DNA of 64,000 nucleotides from Aggregatibacter segnis ATCC 33393 (GTDB taxonomy: Bacteria > Pseudomonadota > Gammaproteobacteria > Enterobacterales > Pasteurellaceae), in the NCBI RefSeq assembly GCF_000185305.1, contig NZ_GL622200.1:451252-515251 (forward strand). Reading direction: 5' to 3'. Position numbers and translations under genes: made by a program. Numbering within the stretch: position 1 is the stretch's first letter; every line of letters begins with the position of its first letter. The notes beneath the pieces are model-generated. The model was not told the origin of the DNA, searched no databases, and saw only the letters and a list, made by a program, of their open reading frames with translations. Below are positions 52,594 to 62,262 of this stretch, in pieces.

Positions 52594-53582
52594 TAGTGTT
52601 TTCCTCTGGCAAATAATACAAAGATTGGCGCACCGATTAAGGCTAAAATGGCACCGGCAGGCACTTCACTTGGAAAATCAACAGCACGGGCAACGGTATC
52701 CGCCGCCAACATTAAAATAGCGCCTAATAACATGGACATGGGTAATGATTTTCGTAGATCATAGCCTATCCAATAACGCGCTAAGTGTGGAATTAACAAA
52801 CCAATAAAGGCGACCGGGCCGGCTACGCTAACGGCTGAACCCACAATTAATAATGCTATGATATTGGCATACCAACGCAGACGGAACAGATTAATTCCCA
52901 AGGATTGAGCGGATTCGTCGCTCAAATTGAGTAAATTTAAACGGCTGGCAAAGAAGAGGCAAAAGAGAGCGCTCGATAGCAGAAACGGCCAAATAGCGTG
53001 CCATTCGTTCCAGCGGGCGTGAGAAATGCCGCCGGCAAGCCAACTCATTACGCCAAAGGCGTGATCTTCCGACATAATTAAGGCTAATTTGGTGAGAGCA
53101 GTACACAACAACGACACGGCAATCCCTGCCAAAATCACGCGGCTGCGATCGCCGCTACTGTCTTTCCACGCGTTGCTGATCAACATTACAACCAACCAAC
53201 TGATTCCACCGCCGATACTTGCCACCAAGGCAATGCTATAGCCTGATAATAAGGCCGGGCTAATGGCACTCGCCGTTACCATGGCCAAACTTGCGCCGGA
53301 GTTAACGCTTAATAGCGTTGGTGAGGCCAGTGGGTTGCGGGTGATGGTTTGTAATAATGCCCCGGCTACCGCCAAATTGGCGCCTAATGCGATCGCCACT
53401 AACGCCCGAGGGAAACGTAAATCGACCACGGTGATCTTGGTCAATTCATCGCCATTGGGGAAAAAGGCGTTTAGCGCATCTAATGGTGAAATTTCAATAG
53501 GGTAGTATAAAAACAGGCTTCCCCATAACAAGAAAGCCAGTCCTAGTAGGGGCAAGCCCCAACGAAAAGCTGTGCCAAACAT
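52593..53582 (-). CDS. fecC: Iron-siderophore ABC transporter permease FecC
   Basis: A 329-residue partner permease of FecD with the same family motifs: LRFPRALVAIALGANLAVAGALLQTITRNPLASPTLLSVNSGAS near residue 54 and GPVAFIGLLIPHLARYWIGYDLRKSLPMSMLLGAILML near 260. About nine membrane segments. It overlaps fecB by a TAATG junction. Confidence 0.93.
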   Translation of the reverse strand: MFGTAFRWGLPLLGLAFLLWGSLFLYYPIEISPLDALNAFFPNGDELTKITVVDLRFPRALVAIALGANLAVAGALLQTITRNPLASPTLLSVNSGASLAMVTASAISPALLSGYSIALVASIGGGISWLVVMLISNAWKDSSGDRSRVILAGIAVSLLCTALTKLALIMSEDHAFGVMSWLAGGISHARWNEWHAIWPFLLSSALFCLFFASRLNLLNLSDESAQSLGINLFRLRWYANIIALLIVGSAVSVAGPVAFIGLLIPHLARYWIGYDLRKSLPMSMLLGAILMLAADTVARAVDFPSEVPAGAILALIGAPIFVLFARGKH

Positions 53583-54475
53583 TATTTTTGATTAACGAAT
53601 TGTTCAACTTGTTTTGCCATGATCTCGCTGGCCGTAATGCCGCGTCCGCGCGCCCACATATCGGCATTGACGCTAAATACATGTTTGGCTTTTACGGCAG
53701 GAATGGCTTGCCATAATGGTTCTGCTTCCCATTTGCGGGCGATACTTTCTTGGCGATAGTGGGCGATAAACATATAGTCCGGTTTTTCCATCACTAATTG
53801 CTCAAGATTGATTTCAGCAAAGGCTTGAGTGGCGTTTGGTAATTTTGGCGAGTTAAAACCTAGAACACCAAGGAAACTGGCGACATAACCACTGTCATTT
53901 TGTAAATTGAATTTGTCTTCGCGAGAGGTGCCGAAAATCCCTTTTTTGCCTTTCACATTGATATTTTGCGCAATGCTTTCGATAATTTTATTGTGTTTAT
54001 CAATTTGCAATTTCATTTCACTGCCTTTACCGACAACATCGCCGATTTTTTGTGCCGTATCAAGATTTTCCTGATAGCTTTCATGGCGGGAGTCAAACAT
54101 CATGGTCGGGGCGATTTTTTTTAATTCTTCATAAACTGCTGTATGACGAGAAGGATCAGCGATAATTAAATCGGGTTTTAATGCGGCAATGGCTTCAAGA
54201 CTAGGTTGTGAACGGGTACCGACAGATTGCCAAGGTTGTATCTTATCTCGTACTTCCTGCAAAATGCGGGTTTTATCGTTGTCATCGGCAACGCCGACCG
54301 GGCTAACACCAACTTGAGCAAGGGCATCAACGAAAGAATATTCTAACGCGACAATGCGACTTGGGGTTTTATCTATAGTGAATTCACCTTTAGCATCGGT
54401 GACGGTCACAGCACTTGCCGTCACAGATGCCATAAGGAAAAGAGAAGTAAGGGTTGCGTTGACGAATTTTTTCAT
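53582..54475 (-). CDS. fecB: Ferric citrate-type periplasmic binding protein FecB
   Basis: A 297-residue periplasmic binding protein with a signal peptide (MKKFVNATLTSLFLMASVTASA). The mature part closely follows E. coli FecB as I remember it: KTPSRIVALEYSFVDALAQVGVSPVGVADDND, then WQSVGTRSQPSLEAIAALKPDLIIADPSRH and FGTSRED-like and AHYRQESIARKWEAEPLWQA stretches. The ATG at 54475 starts the signal peptide; the longer open frame to 54529 is unlikely. First gene of fecBCDE. No fecA, fecI or fecR is present, so the outer membrane receptor must be elsewhere, or the substrate may differ from ferric citrate. Confidence 0.93.
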   Translation of the reverse strand: MKKFVNATLTSLFLMASVTASAVTVTDAKGEFTIDKTPSRIVALEYSFVDALAQVGVSPVGVADDNDKTRILQEVRDKIQPWQSVGTRSQPSLEAIAALKPDLIIADPSRHTAVYEELKKIAPTMMFDSRHESYQENLDTAQKIGDVVGKGSEMKLQIDKHNKIIESIAQNINVKGKKGIFGTSREDKFNLQNDSGYVASFLGVLGFNSPKLPNATQAFAEINLEQLVMEKPDYMFIAHYRQESIARKWEAEPLWQAIPAVKAKHVFSVNADMWARGRGITASEIMAKQVEQFVNQK

Positions 54476-54520
54476 TTTCGAGTCCTCTGTCATCATAAAA
54501 ACATAAGTACAACGGGTTAA

Positions 54521-54556
54521 ATTATACACAGGGCTCGGTATTGAGAATAGTTCTTT
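54521..54556 (-). promoter_or_regulatory. Candidate promoter and Fur box of fecBCDE
   Basis: The minus strand has TATAAT (54521-54526). About 15 bases further upstream, TGAGAATAGTTCTTT (plus strand, 54542-54556) matches the 7-1-7 Fur motif TGATAATNATTATCA at about ten of fourteen positions. Iron repression would suit the operon; the match is moderate. Confidence 0.4.
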
Positions 54557-54557
54557 T

Positions 54558-55628
54558 TTAATGTCCGACCAGATCGATAATTATCACTTCTGATTGCGAC
54601 CCTAATCGCATCGGCACGCCCCAAAAGCCATAACCTGATGTGACAAAAAAGTGCCCTTGATTGATTTTTTCATAGCCGTAACTTAAGCGATAAATCAGTT
54701 TTACAACAAAATTTGCCGGGAAAATTTGTCCATTATGGGCGTGTCCGGAAAGCTGAATATCAATCGGCAAATTGGCGTGTTGTTCAATCTCTGTTGGGCG
54801 ATGATCCATTAAAATCACCGGTAATGCGGTGTTGACACCTTTTAGTAATTGCGCCGCCGTTGGTCTGTTTTTAACGAGGTCGTCATTGCGACCAATGAGG
54901 GTAAAACGTCCATCAATCACGATACTTTCATCCATCACGGGAATGATCCCTGCTTTGCGCATTTCCGCTTCAATGCGTTGTTGATCACCAAAGAAGTCAT
55001 GGTTTCCCAGGGTGGCATACACGCCAAGTGGGGCTTGCAGGTTGGCAAAGTGCGGTTGCATTTTTTCTGCTAAATAGGCGTTGACGTTATCATCCATAAT
55101 GTCACCTGGGAGCAAAATAATATCTACCTTTTCCTGCCGCATGATGTCAGCCAACGTATCTAACTGTGTTGAACCAAACAAACGCCCTAAATGCAAATCG
55201 CTTGCCATACCAATGCGTAAAGGTTGCATTGGTTTATCTAATTTCACCTGAAAATGGCGAATGGTAGGCACATAAGCGTTGTAACAGGCGGTGGCGATGA
55301 AACTGAGAAAAATCACAGGATAAAGCCATTTTATTTGATTACGCCATTGTTTGAGAAGCAGGTAAAGGAAAGCCACAATCAGACTGCTAAATGTTGAAAA
55401 TAATAATAGAGTGAGAAGCAAGGCGCTTACTCGAAAACTTTCGGCATAAAGACGCAACGGCGCAGTAGAAACCAAAATATTGAAGAACAAAAAGAGGATG
55501 ATGCTCAGCTTGGTGCGTGTTTTTTGGTTGAGATTAAAAAGCCAGCCGAGCGTACGACTAAAACCGAATAACATGAATTGTAAGGCCAGCACGGCAACGG
55601 CCATGGTGATGTAGTGTCGGGTTTCCAT
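54558..55628 (-). CDS. Membrane-bound metallophosphoesterase
   Basis: A 356-residue protein. The N-terminal 120 residues contain about four hydrophobic segments. The C-terminal calcineurin-like phosphoesterase domain has GMASDLHLGR near residue 140, LLPGDIMDDN near 172, TLGNHDFFGD near 205, MDHRPTE near 273 and SGHAHNGQIFPAN near 291. It resembles the YkuE/YaeI group; some of these cleave UDP-sugar or phospholipid headgroups, but I cannot name the substrate. It is transcribed towards fecBCDE, with an 82-base gap. Confidence 0.85.
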   Translation of the reverse strand: METRHYITMAVAVLALQFMLFGFSRTLGWLFNLNQKTRTKLSIILFLFFNILVSTAPLRLYAESFRVSALLLTLLLFSTFSSLIVAFLYLLLKQWRNQIKWLYPVIFLSFIATACYNAYVPTIRHFQVKLDKPMQPLRIGMASDLHLGRLFGSTQLDTLADIMRQEKVDIILLPGDIMDDNVNAYLAEKMQPHFANLQAPLGVYATLGNHDFFGDQQRIEAEMRKAGIIPVMDESIVIDGRFTLIGRNDDLVKNRPTAAQLLKGVNTALPVILMDHRPTEIEQHANLPIDIQLSGHAHNGQIFPANFVVKLIYRLSYGYEKINQGHFFVTSGYGFWGVPMRLGSQSEVIIIDLVGH

Positions 55629-55836
55629 AATTTTTCTGTTAAAAGTGCGGTTGTTTTATTGTGCGTTTATCTTCAAAAAGCAGTGCTTTTTTATCAGAAG
55701 AAGGGTGGGATCGGATAATAATATGGATAAAGGCACCGCGCAACGACACGGTAAATTGATCGTTCCCAATCGGCAATTTTTTCGCTAAAATGCCCACACT
55801 TTTTTTACTCAACTTTTTAATAACGGAAGAAAATTT

Positions 55837-56166
55837 ATGTTCGGAAAAGGCGGTTTGGGCAACTTGATGAAACAAGCCCAGCAAATGCAAGATCGTATGC
55901 AAAAAATGCAAGAAGAAATTGCACAATTAGAAGTGACCGGCGAGTCAGGCGCAGGGCTAGTGAAAATCACGATTAACGGTGCGCATAACTGCCGTCGTAT
56001 TGACATCGACCCTTCTTTAATGGAAGACGACAAAGAAATGCTGGAAGACTTGATCGCCGCTGCATTTAATGATGCAGTACGCCGTGCTGAAGAGTTACAA
56101 AAAGAAAAAATGGCGTCTGTCACCGCCGGCATGCCATTGCCACCGGGTTTCAAAATGCCATTCTAA
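55837..56166 (+). CDS. ybaB: Nucleoid-associated protein YbaB/EbfC
   Basis: A 109-residue DNA-binding protein. The N-terminal half is a coiled coil ([39 protein letters not shown]), followed by [35 protein letters not shown] and the ending PGFKMPF, typical of the family. It lies upstream of recR as in most gammaproteobacteria. dnaX, its usual upstream partner, is absent here; a divergent metallophosphoesterase gene takes its place. Confidence 0.95.
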   Translation: MFGKGGLGNLMKQAQQMQDRMQKMQEEIAQLEVTGESGAGLVKITINGAHNCRRIDIDPSLMEDDKEMLEDLIAAAFNDAVRRAEELQKEKMASVTAGMPLPPGFKMPF

Positions 56167-56184
56167 AAAACGTCCGTAAAACTT

Positions 56185-56217
56185 ACCGCACTTTATGACT
56201 AAAGTGCGGTTTATTTT
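56185..56217. terminator. Terminator from inverted uptake sequences (ybaB-recR)
   Basis: ACCGCACTTT (56185-56194) and AAAGTGCGGT (56201-56210) form a compact 10-bp hairpin with a 6-base loop and a T-rich tail. It may reduce read-through from ybaB into recR. Confidence 0.7.
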
Positions 56218-56241
56218 TTCAGTCAATTCACCGAGAACCTT

Positions 56242-56844
56242 ATGCAAACTAGTCCCTTGTTAGAAAATTTGATCGAAAGTTTACGTGTATTACCGGGCGT
56301 TGGTCCTAAATCCGCACAACGTATGGCGTATCATTTATTGCAACGTAACCGTAGTGGCGGTATGCGTTTAGCACAAGGGCTGACTGAAGCTATGTCAAAA
56401 ATTGGGCATTGCGAACATTGTCGTACTTTCACGGAAGAAGATGTTTGCCATATTTGCAAAAACCCTCGTCGTCAAAATTCGGGGTTGCTTTGTGTGGTGG
56501 AAATGCCGGCAGATATTCTTGCGATTGAGCAAACCGGGCAATTTTCCGGGCGTTATTTTGTGCTTATGGGGCATTTGTCGCCATTGGACGGCATTGGCCC
56601 ACGAGAAATTGGCTTGGATTTATTGCAAAAACGTTTACAAACAGAATCCTTCAAGGAAGTGATTTTGGCGACAAATCCCACTGTCGAAGGCGATGCCACG
56701 GCGAATTACATTGCAGAATTGTGTTTGCAACAAAACGTCAAAGTCAGCCGCATTGCCCACGGCATTCCGGTGGGCGGTGAATTGGAAATGGTGGATGGCA
56801 CCACGCTGACCCATTCTTTCTTAGGCCGCCGCGAAATCGGCTAA
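56242..56844 (+). CDS. recR: Recombination mediator RecR
   Basis: A 200-residue protein of the RecFOR pathway for gap repair. The helix-hairpin-helix is [20 protein letters not shown] near residue 14, the four-cysteine zinc finger is [21 protein letters not shown] near 57, and the Toprim domain follows ([36 protein letters not shown]). Length equals that of E. coli RecR (201). Confidence 0.97.
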   Translation: MQTSPLLENLIESLRVLPGVGPKSAQRMAYHLLQRNRSGGMRLAQGLTEAMSKIGHCEHCRTFTEEDVCHICKNPRRQNSGLLCVVEMPADILAIEQTGQFSGRYFVLMGHLSPLDGIGPREIGLDLLQKRLQTESFKEVILATNPTVEGDATANYIAELCLQQNVKVSRIAHGIPVGGELEMVDGTTLTHSFLGRREIG

Positions 56845-56871
56845 TCTTTTCTCCTCTGCGTTTTCTTGTTT

Positions 56872-58794
56872 ATGCGACTTTTTATAGCAGAAAAACCGAG
56901 CCTTGGGCGCGCGATTGCGGATGTTTTGCCGAAACCGCATCAACGCGGTGATGGCTTTATCAAATGTGGCGATAATGACTGCGTGACCTGGTGTGTAGGG
57001 CATTTGTTAGAACAGGCAGAACCTGATGCCTATGATGCGCGTTTCAAACAATGGCGCTTAGAGGATTTGCCGATTGTGCCGCAAAAGTGGCAGTTAATTC
57101 CGAAAAAAGAAACCTATAAACAGCTAAAGACCGTTGAAAAGTTGGTGCAGCAAGCGGACATCCTCGTCAACGCAGGCGATCCGGATCGTGAAGGGCAATT
57201 ACTGGTGGACGAAGTGTTCAGTTATCTCAATTTACCACCGGAAAAACGCAATGCCATTCAGCGTTGTTTAATCAGCGACTTGAACCCAAGCGCGGTAGAA
57301 AAAGCCATCAAAAAATTGCAACCGAATCGTGATTTTGTGCCACTTTCCACCTCCGCGTTGGCACGTGCGCGCGCCGATTGGCTCTATGGCATTAACATGA
57401 CACGGGCTTATACCATTCGAGGCAGACAGGCTGGTTATAACGGCGTGCTTTCCGTTGGGCGGGTACAAACGCCCGTACTTGGCCTTATCGTACGCCGTGA
57501 TTTGGAAATTGAACATTTCCAACCAAAGGATTTCTTTGAGGTGTTGGCTTGGTTGCGTGACCCAAAAGAGGAAAAAACACCGAAGAAATCGACCGCACTT
57601 TTTTCTGCGTTGTGGCAGCCGAGCAAAGCCTGTGAAGATTATCTGGACGAGGATGGGCGCGTATTATCTCATGCACTGGCAGAAAATGTGGTGAAGCGCA
57701 TTACCGACCAACCGGCGGAAGTGACGGATTATTCGGATAAACGGGAAAAAGAAACAGCACCGTTGCCCTATTCCTTGTCAGCGTTGCAAATTGATGCTGC
57801 CAAGCGGTTCGGGATGTCCGCACAGGAAGTGCTGGATACCTGTCAACGTTTGTATGAAACCCATAAATTGATCACTTACCCACGTTCTGATTGTCGTTAT
57901 TTGCCAAAAGAACATTTTACGGATCGCATGGCGGTGATGAATGCTATTTCTACCCATTTAACGCAATTTCAACCTTTGCCGGAAATTATTGATCCTGAAC
58001 AAAAAAATCGTTGTTGGAATGATAAAAAAGTCGAAGCGCACCATGCCATCATCCCGACGGCAAAGAACCGCCCGGTGAGTTTGACTCCGGCGGAACAAAA
58101 TATTTATTTTCTGATTGCTCGACAATACCTCATGCAGTTCTGCCCGGATGCAGAATACCGTAAATGTAAAATCACCTTGAATATTGCCGGAGGAACTTTT
58201 ATCGCGCAGGCGCGTAATTTGCAAATTGCCGGTTGGAAACAGCTTTGGGGTAAAGAAGACAGCGACGATGAACAGCAAGATACGCTGCTGCCGGTCGTCA
58301 AAAAAGGGCAAATGTTGCATTGCGAAAAGGGTGAAATTATCAGTAAAAAAACGCAACCGCCAAAACCTTTTACAGATGCGACCTTGCTTTCTGCAATGAC
58401 AGGCATTGCTCGTTTCGTGCAAGACAAAGAATTGAAAAAAATTTTGCGTGAAACCGATGGGTTAGGCACGGAAGCGACGCGTGCAGGAATTATTGAATTA
58501 TTGTTTAAGCGTGGTTTTCTCTATAAAAAAGGCCGTAATATTCACAGCACCGAGGCGGGACGAATTTTAATTAACGCCTTACCAGATATGGCAACGCAGC
58601 CTGACATGACGGCACATTGGGAGTCACAGCTTGATGGCATTAGCCGTAAACAAGCAAGTTATCAGCAATTCATGCAAAACCTCACCCAGCTTTTGCCTGA
58701 ATTATTGCACTACATTAATTTTTCCGCTTTACGCGAGTTGAGTCGGCATAATCCAGGTGTGAACAAGACCGTACCGAGGGCAAAGAAAAGTTAA
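56872..58794 (+). CDS. topB: DNA topoisomerase III, TopB
   Basis: A 640-residue type IA topoisomerase. The Toprim domain has [17 protein letters not shown] at the N-terminus and [16 protein letters not shown] near residue 104. The catalytic tyrosine is in [17 protein letters not shown] near 329. [20 protein letters not shown] near 530 is also family-typical. I take the ATG at 56872 (MRLFIAEKP) rather than an upstream TTG. It lies 27 bases after recR. Confidence 0.95.
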   Translation: MRLFIAEKPSLGRAIADVLPKPHQRGDGFIKCGDNDCVTWCVGHLLEQAEPDAYDARFKQWRLEDLPIVPQKWQLIPKKETYKQLKTVEKLVQQADILVNAGDPDREGQLLVDEVFSYLNLPPEKRNAIQRCLISDLNPSAVEKAIKKLQPNRDFVPLSTSALARARADWLYGINMTRAYTIRGRQAGYNGVLSVGRVQTPVLGLIVRRDLEIEHFQPKDFFEVLAWLRDPKEEKTPKKSTALFSALWQPSKACEDYLDEDGRVLSHALAENVVKRITDQPAEVTDYSDKREKETAPLPYSLSALQIDAAKRFGMSAQEVLDTCQRLYETHKLITYPRSDCRYLPKEHFTDRMAVMNAISTHLTQFQPLPEIIDPEQKNRCWNDKKVEAHHAIIPTAKNRPVSLTPAEQNIYFLIARQYLMQFCPDAEYRKCKITLNIAGGTFIAQARNLQIAGWKQLWGKEDSDDEQQDTLLPVVKKGQMLHCEKGEIISKKTQPPKPFTDATLLSAMTGIARFVQDKELKKILRETDGLGTEATRAGIIELLFKRGFLYKKGRNIHSTEAGRILINALPDMATQPDMTAHWESQLDGISRKQASYQQFMQNLTQLLPELLHYINFSALRELSRHNPGVNKTVPRAKKS

Positions 58795-58954
58795 TGAGGC
58801 CTAAAAGTGCGGTCGTTTTTCAAAATGTTTTTTACTGATCGAATTTGCACCAAACAGCGTAAAAATACATAAAACAACTTGCGGAGCGCCGAGATATCCG
58901 CTAATATCTGCGCCGTTATTTTTCATTAGAATTTGCTAAATCAGAGAAGATAAA

Positions 58955-59305
58955 ATGTACTCAGCGTTGTTAATCATTTATTTGGTCGTTTCCATTGCCC
59001 TTATCGCTTTTATCCTGTTACAACAAGGTAAAGGTGCGGATGCCGGTGCATCTTTCGGTGGTGGCGCATCCGGTACCGTTTTTGGTTCTGCCGGTGCAGG
59101 TAACTTCCTTTCTAGAACAACAGCTGTTTTAGCGATTATTTTCTTTGTTATTAGTATCGTTATCGGTAACATCAATTCGCACAAAAACAATGCAAAACAG
59201 GGCGCATTTGATGACTTATCCGGAACTGCTGAACAAATTCAGCAACAACAGCAAAAAGCACCTGCTGTGTTAGACACAAAAAATAGCGATATTCCTCAAC
59301 AATAA
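58955..59305 (+). CDS. secG: Protein translocase subunit SecG
   Basis: A 116-residue inner membrane protein of the SecYEG channel with two transmembrane helices: residues 1-22 (YSALLIIYLVVSIALIAFILLQQGKGADAGASFGGGAS) and about 52-72. The loop GGGASGTVFGSAGAGNFLSRTTA is the family signature. The C-terminus is Gln-rich. It directly precedes a tRNA-Leu gene, as in related genomes, and is probably co-transcribed with it. Confidence 0.95.
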   Translation: MYSALLIIYLVVSIALIAFILLQQGKGADAGASFGGGASGTVFGSAGAGNFLSRTTAVLAIIFFVISIVIGNINSHKNNAKQGAFDDLSGTAEQIQQQQQKAPAVLDTKNSDIPQQ

Positions 59306-59320
59306 AATTTATCAAATTAA

Positions 59321-59406
59321 GCTCTGGTGGTGGAATTGGTAGACACGCTATCTTGAGGGGGTAGTGACCGTAGGTCGTGCGAGTTCAAGTCTCGCTCAGA
59401 GCACCA
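59321..59406 (+). tRNA. tRNA-Leu (anticodon GAG)
   Basis: The acceptor arm GCTCTGG pairs with TCAGAGC before A-CCA; the CCA end is encoded. The anticodon loop CTTGAGG gives anticodon GAG, reading CUC/CUU. The T arm has GTTCAAGTC, and a long variable arm fits tRNA-Leu. Confidence 0.95.
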
Positions 59407-59413
59407 AAAACAG

Positions 59414-59446
59414 AACCTAGCAGAAATGCTAGGTTTTCTTTTTTCT
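59414..59446 (+). terminator. Terminator after tRNA-Leu
   Basis: AACCTAGCA-GAAA-TGCTAGGTT is a tight hairpin with a GNRA-type loop, followed by a T-rich stretch. Confidence 0.9.
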
Positions 59447-59561
59447 CCTTTTCTAAAATTTCCTTTCTGAAGTGATTTACCTATAATTGTGCTTGCAGTC
59501 ACTGATTTTAATTGAGTCTGTATTCTGATTTCATCTTAAAATCCTAATAAAGGAATTTATT

Positions 59562-59777
59562 ATGCAGAAGATATTTTTCATTTTTGTTGCACTTGGTCTG
59601 GTATAGTTTGCCGTTGCGAAATCAAATCATCATGAGGAGTTCAGTTGTGATGAGCGGAAGTATTGCAAAGAAATGCGTTCTTGTGCTGAAGCGAAATACC
59701 ACTTTAATGTCTGTGGTGAGGGGCGTCTTGATCGGGATAATGATGGGATTCCTTGTGAAAATGTTTGTCGCAGATAG
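59562..59777 (+). pseudogene. Excalibur-domain secreted protein, broken by an amber codon
   Basis: An AGGAATTT site leads to MQKIFFIFVALGLV, then TAG at 59604-59606, then FAVAKSNHHEEFSCDERKYCKEMRSCAEAKYHFNVCG and LDRDNDGIPCENVCRR before a natural stop. The end is the excalibur calcium-binding signature (D-x-D-x-D-G-x-x-C-E), with six cysteines. The amber lies inside the signal peptide, so the export signal is split. Only this codon breaks a 71-codon frame. In related bacteria such small secreted proteins have no defined role. Confidence 0.75.
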
Positions 59778-59791
59778 TTCATCGATATAAA

Positions 59792-59822
59792 AAAGCCTTG
59801 CTGATTAGCAAGGCTTTCTTTT
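59792..59822. terminator. Bidirectional terminator before nhaA
   Basis: AAAGCCTTGCT-GATT-AGCAAGGCTTT is a perfect 11-bp stem with flanking A and T runs; it serves the minus-strand nhaA and the plus-strand excalibur locus. Confidence 0.85.
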
Positions 59823-59828
59823 TGCCGC

Positions 59829-60995
59829 TTAAGCTTGAGCGGTTGTTTTTCTTAATAAAACATAGCCAACAACAGCGGACACACCTGATCCCAATAAAAT
59901 CCCTAATCGAGATAGCGTATCAAAGCTGTTATATGCCGCTTCACCGAAAGCAAGACCTGCTAGGAACATCGACATGGTAAAACCGATGCCGCAGAGTATT
60001 GCAATAGCAAAAATTTGAGCGAAATTAACCCCTTGTGGTAACTGGGCAAGACGTAATTTGACCGATAGGTAACTAAATAGAAATACGCCTAATGGTTTTC
60101 CAACGATTAATCCGAGTGCGATACCAAGAGTAAGAGGCGAATTAAGGCTGGATAAGCCCACGTTTTCTAAAGGAACTCCCGCGTTAGAAAAAGCAAATAA
60201 CGGTAGAATTAAATAAGAGCACCAAGGCGCCAGAATATGTTCAAATTGGTGTAATGGGCTTGAACCGTTACGACCTTCCATTGGAATGCAAAAACCAATA
60301 ATGACGCCAGCGAGAGTCGCGTGTACGCCGGATTTTAATACGGATGCCCATAAAATCAAGCCGACGACCATATAAGCGCAAAGAGCGCTGACTTTAAAGC
60401 GATTCATGGTGACTAAAATACTGATGGTTACCACAGCGATAATCAGTGCCGGGGTACTGAGTTCATGTGAGTAGAAGATCGCAATGACGATAATAGCACC
60501 AAGGTCGTCAATAATGGCAAGTGCCAATAAAAATACTTTGAGTGGTAAAGGGACGCGCTTACCTAAAAGAGCAACGATCCCAATGGCAAAGGCAATATCT
60601 GTGGCCATAGGAATTGCCCAGCCGGAATAGATTTCCGGTGTACCTTGGGCAACCATAAAATAGATTAATGCCGGTACCACCATCCCACCAATTGCCGCAA
60701 TAGCAGGGAAAATCGCTTGTTGATAGCTTGATAGTGAACCTTCCAACATTTCACGCTTGACTTCCATACCAACCAAAACGAAAAAGACTGCCATAAAGCC
60801 GTCGTTGACCCACATTAATAAAGGTTTAGCAATGCTGAAAGCACCGAACTGAACGCTGACCGGTGTATCGAGGAAACCGAAGTAATGTTGATTAAAAGAG
60901 GTGTTGGCAAGCAGGATAGCCATTGAGGCAAAAAGTAATAATAGTATGCCGCCTGCTGCTTCTGATTGGAAAAATGTTTGAATACGCCTAATCAA
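59829..60995 (-). CDS. nhaA: Na+/H+ antiporter NhaA
   Basis: A 388-residue inner membrane antiporter with about 12 helices. Signatures: [25 protein letters not shown] near residue 58, the [15 protein letters not shown] motif near 130, and the ion-binding aspartate pair in [16 protein letters not shown] near 158. Same length as E. coli NhaA (388). It is a single-gene unit; the 175 bases upstream are very AT-rich with no recognised operator. Confidence 0.96.
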   Translation of the reverse strand: MIRRIQTFFQSEAAGGILLLLFASMAILLANTSFNQHYFGFLDTPVSVQFGAFSIAKPLLMWVNDGFMAVFFVLVGMEVKREMLEGSLSSYQQAIFPAIAAIGGMVVPALIYFMVAQGTPEIYSGWAIPMATDIAFAIGIVALLGKRVPLPLKVFLLALAIIDDLGAIIVIAIFYSHELSTPALIIAVVTISILVTMNRFKVSALCAYMVVGLILWASVLKSGVHATLAGVIIGFCIPMEGRNGSSPLHQFEHILAPWCSYLILPLFAFSNAGVPLENVGLSSLNSPLTLGIALGLIVGKPLGVFLFSYLSVKLRLAQLPQGVNFAQIFAIAILCGIGFTMSMFLAGLAFGEAAYNSFDTLSRLGILLGSGVSAVVGYVLLRKTTAQA

Positions 60996-61170
60996 TGTGA
61001 ATACTCCCCAAAATAGATAAATAATTTAAAAATAAAATATAGATAAGGATTAAGGAAGTTACCTTAATTTGATATTTTTTTCAAGAAAATGGCGAATTTA
61101 TTAATCAAAAAGTATTTAATTAAGGTTTTTTTAGTAATTTATTTATTTTTGATTTTGAAATAAATCGGAA

Positions 61171-61944
61171 CTAATTGAGCGTTTCTAAGTATGATTTACC
61201 CAATTGTTCCATTTGACGTTGAATCCAAAGCTGTCTGCGCTTGGTATAAGCACTCGGGGCATTGGCTTTATAAATGAGCGGATTGGGCAGCGTGGCGGCT
61301 AAAAGTGCGGCTTCATTTTGCGATAAATTTTTGGCCGGTTTTTTGAAGTAAAAACGGCTGGCAGCCTCTACGCCATAAATGCCTTCGCCAAATTCCGCGA
61401 TGTTTAAATACACTTCGAGAATACGCTTTTTGGACCACAAGGTTTCTAACATTAAGGTTGCCGGCACTTCGATTGCTTTGCGTAACCAACTTTGTCCATG
61501 CCATAAATAGAGATTTTTGGCAGTTTGTTGAGAAATGGTGGAGGCACCACGGATTCGATTGCTTTTTTGATTATGCAGAAAAGCCCGTTTAATTGCGGTG
61601 AAATCAAAGCCGTAGTGTTCGGGGAAATTCTGATCTTCAGCCGCAATCACCGCCAGTTGCATTTGCCAAGAAATATCCTCTAAGCTCACCCAATCGTAGC
61701 GTGTTTGATAAGTAAAATCACCGGACAAAATATGAGATACTTTTTGTTCCAGCATATAACTTGAATAAGGAATGGGAATAAAACGAAAGGCAAAGGTGAC
61801 TACTAAAGTAGCAAGTAAAAAACGATATAAAAAACGTACCGCACTTTGAGTGGGAAATTTCCTGAAAAGCCGTAATCTACGCAAGGATAGATTGCGCAGA
61901 TTGGCTAGCTTGAATGGAAATTTAATGGTTTTTTTCTTGCGCAT
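61171..61944 (-). CDS. mtgA: Monofunctional peptidoglycan glycosyltransferase MtgA
   Basis: A 257-residue GT51 enzyme that polymerises lipid II. A very basic N-terminus leads to one membrane anchor near residues 40-58, then the catalytic domain with [24 protein letters not shown] near residue 94 (catalytic Glu in AAEDQ), [16 protein letters not shown] near 130 and [24 protein letters not shown] near 166. It overlaps the end of trpR by 23 bases, an unusual pairing of a cell wall enzyme with a tryptophan repressor, also known in Haemophilus. Confidence 0.95.
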   Translation of the reverse strand: MRKKKTIKFPFKLANLRNLSLRRLRLFRKFPTQSAVRFLYRFLLATLVVTFAFRFIPIPYSSYMLEQKVSHILSGDFTYQTRYDWVSLEDISWQMQLAVIAAEDQNFPEHYGFDFTAIKRAFLHNQKSNRIRGASTISQQTAKNLYLWHGQSWLRKAIEVPATLMLETLWSKKRILEVYLNIAEFGEGIYGVEAASRFYFKKPAKNLSQNEAALLAATLPNPLIYKANAPSAYTKRRQLWIQRQMEQLGKSYLETLN

Positions 61945-62230
61945 TGAGTTGCGTTTTTATCCAATCAATAAAAACAGGATCCATGGTTTTTAACATGTTA
62001 GATCCCCGAGTGATGGTGGCCGCACTGGTGTTCAGATTTTGTTGAATTTCCCGTTGTGGCAGCTCTTTATTAAGTAATTGGGCGATAATTTGCAGGCGAA
62101 GCCCTAACGCATCGCGCTCATCAGGGGTAAGCAATAAGGTTAATACATCCTGAGCCTTGCCTTGTTCAAAGGCGGTTTGCAACATATTGAGGAAGGCATT
62201 CCATTGTTCTAAATTGCGACTAATATACAT
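61922..62230 (-). CDS. trpR: Trp operon repressor TrpR
   Basis: A 102-residue homodimeric repressor that needs L-tryptophan. The helix-turn-helix is [24 protein letters not shown] near residue 63; [22 protein letters not shown] precedes it. The gap to the slt gene is only 32 bases and contains a TrpR operator, so TrpR probably represses itself and mtgA. No trp biosynthetic gene is in the window. Confidence 0.95.
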   Translation of the reverse strand: MYISRNLEQWNAFLNMLQTAFEQGKAQDVLTLLLTPDERDALGLRLQIIAQLLNKELPQREIQQNLNTSAATITRGSNMLKTMDPVFIDWIKTQLNAQEKNH

Positions 62231-62242
62231 ATTAACAATCCT

Positions 62243-62260
62243 ATACTATTAAACTAGTCC
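62243..62260. promoter_or_regulatory. TrpR operator before trpR
   Basis: TACTATTAAACTAGT fits the consensus operator GTACTAGTTAACTAGTAC at fourteen of eighteen positions over this span. A third half-site (CTAGTAT) follows at 62263-62269, inside the last codons of slt. The site is 13 bases from the trpR start. Confidence 0.7.
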
Positions 62261-62262
62261 GG

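Noticed and set aside
55639-55926. Minus-strand open frame across the start of ybaB
   Set aside because: It overlaps a well-conserved gene, has no ribosome site and resembles no known protein; a shadow frame.
58880-58915. Hairpin-like stretch with GAGATAT and ATATCTG upstream of secG
   Set aside because: The stem is short and interrupted and has no T run; no function can be supported.
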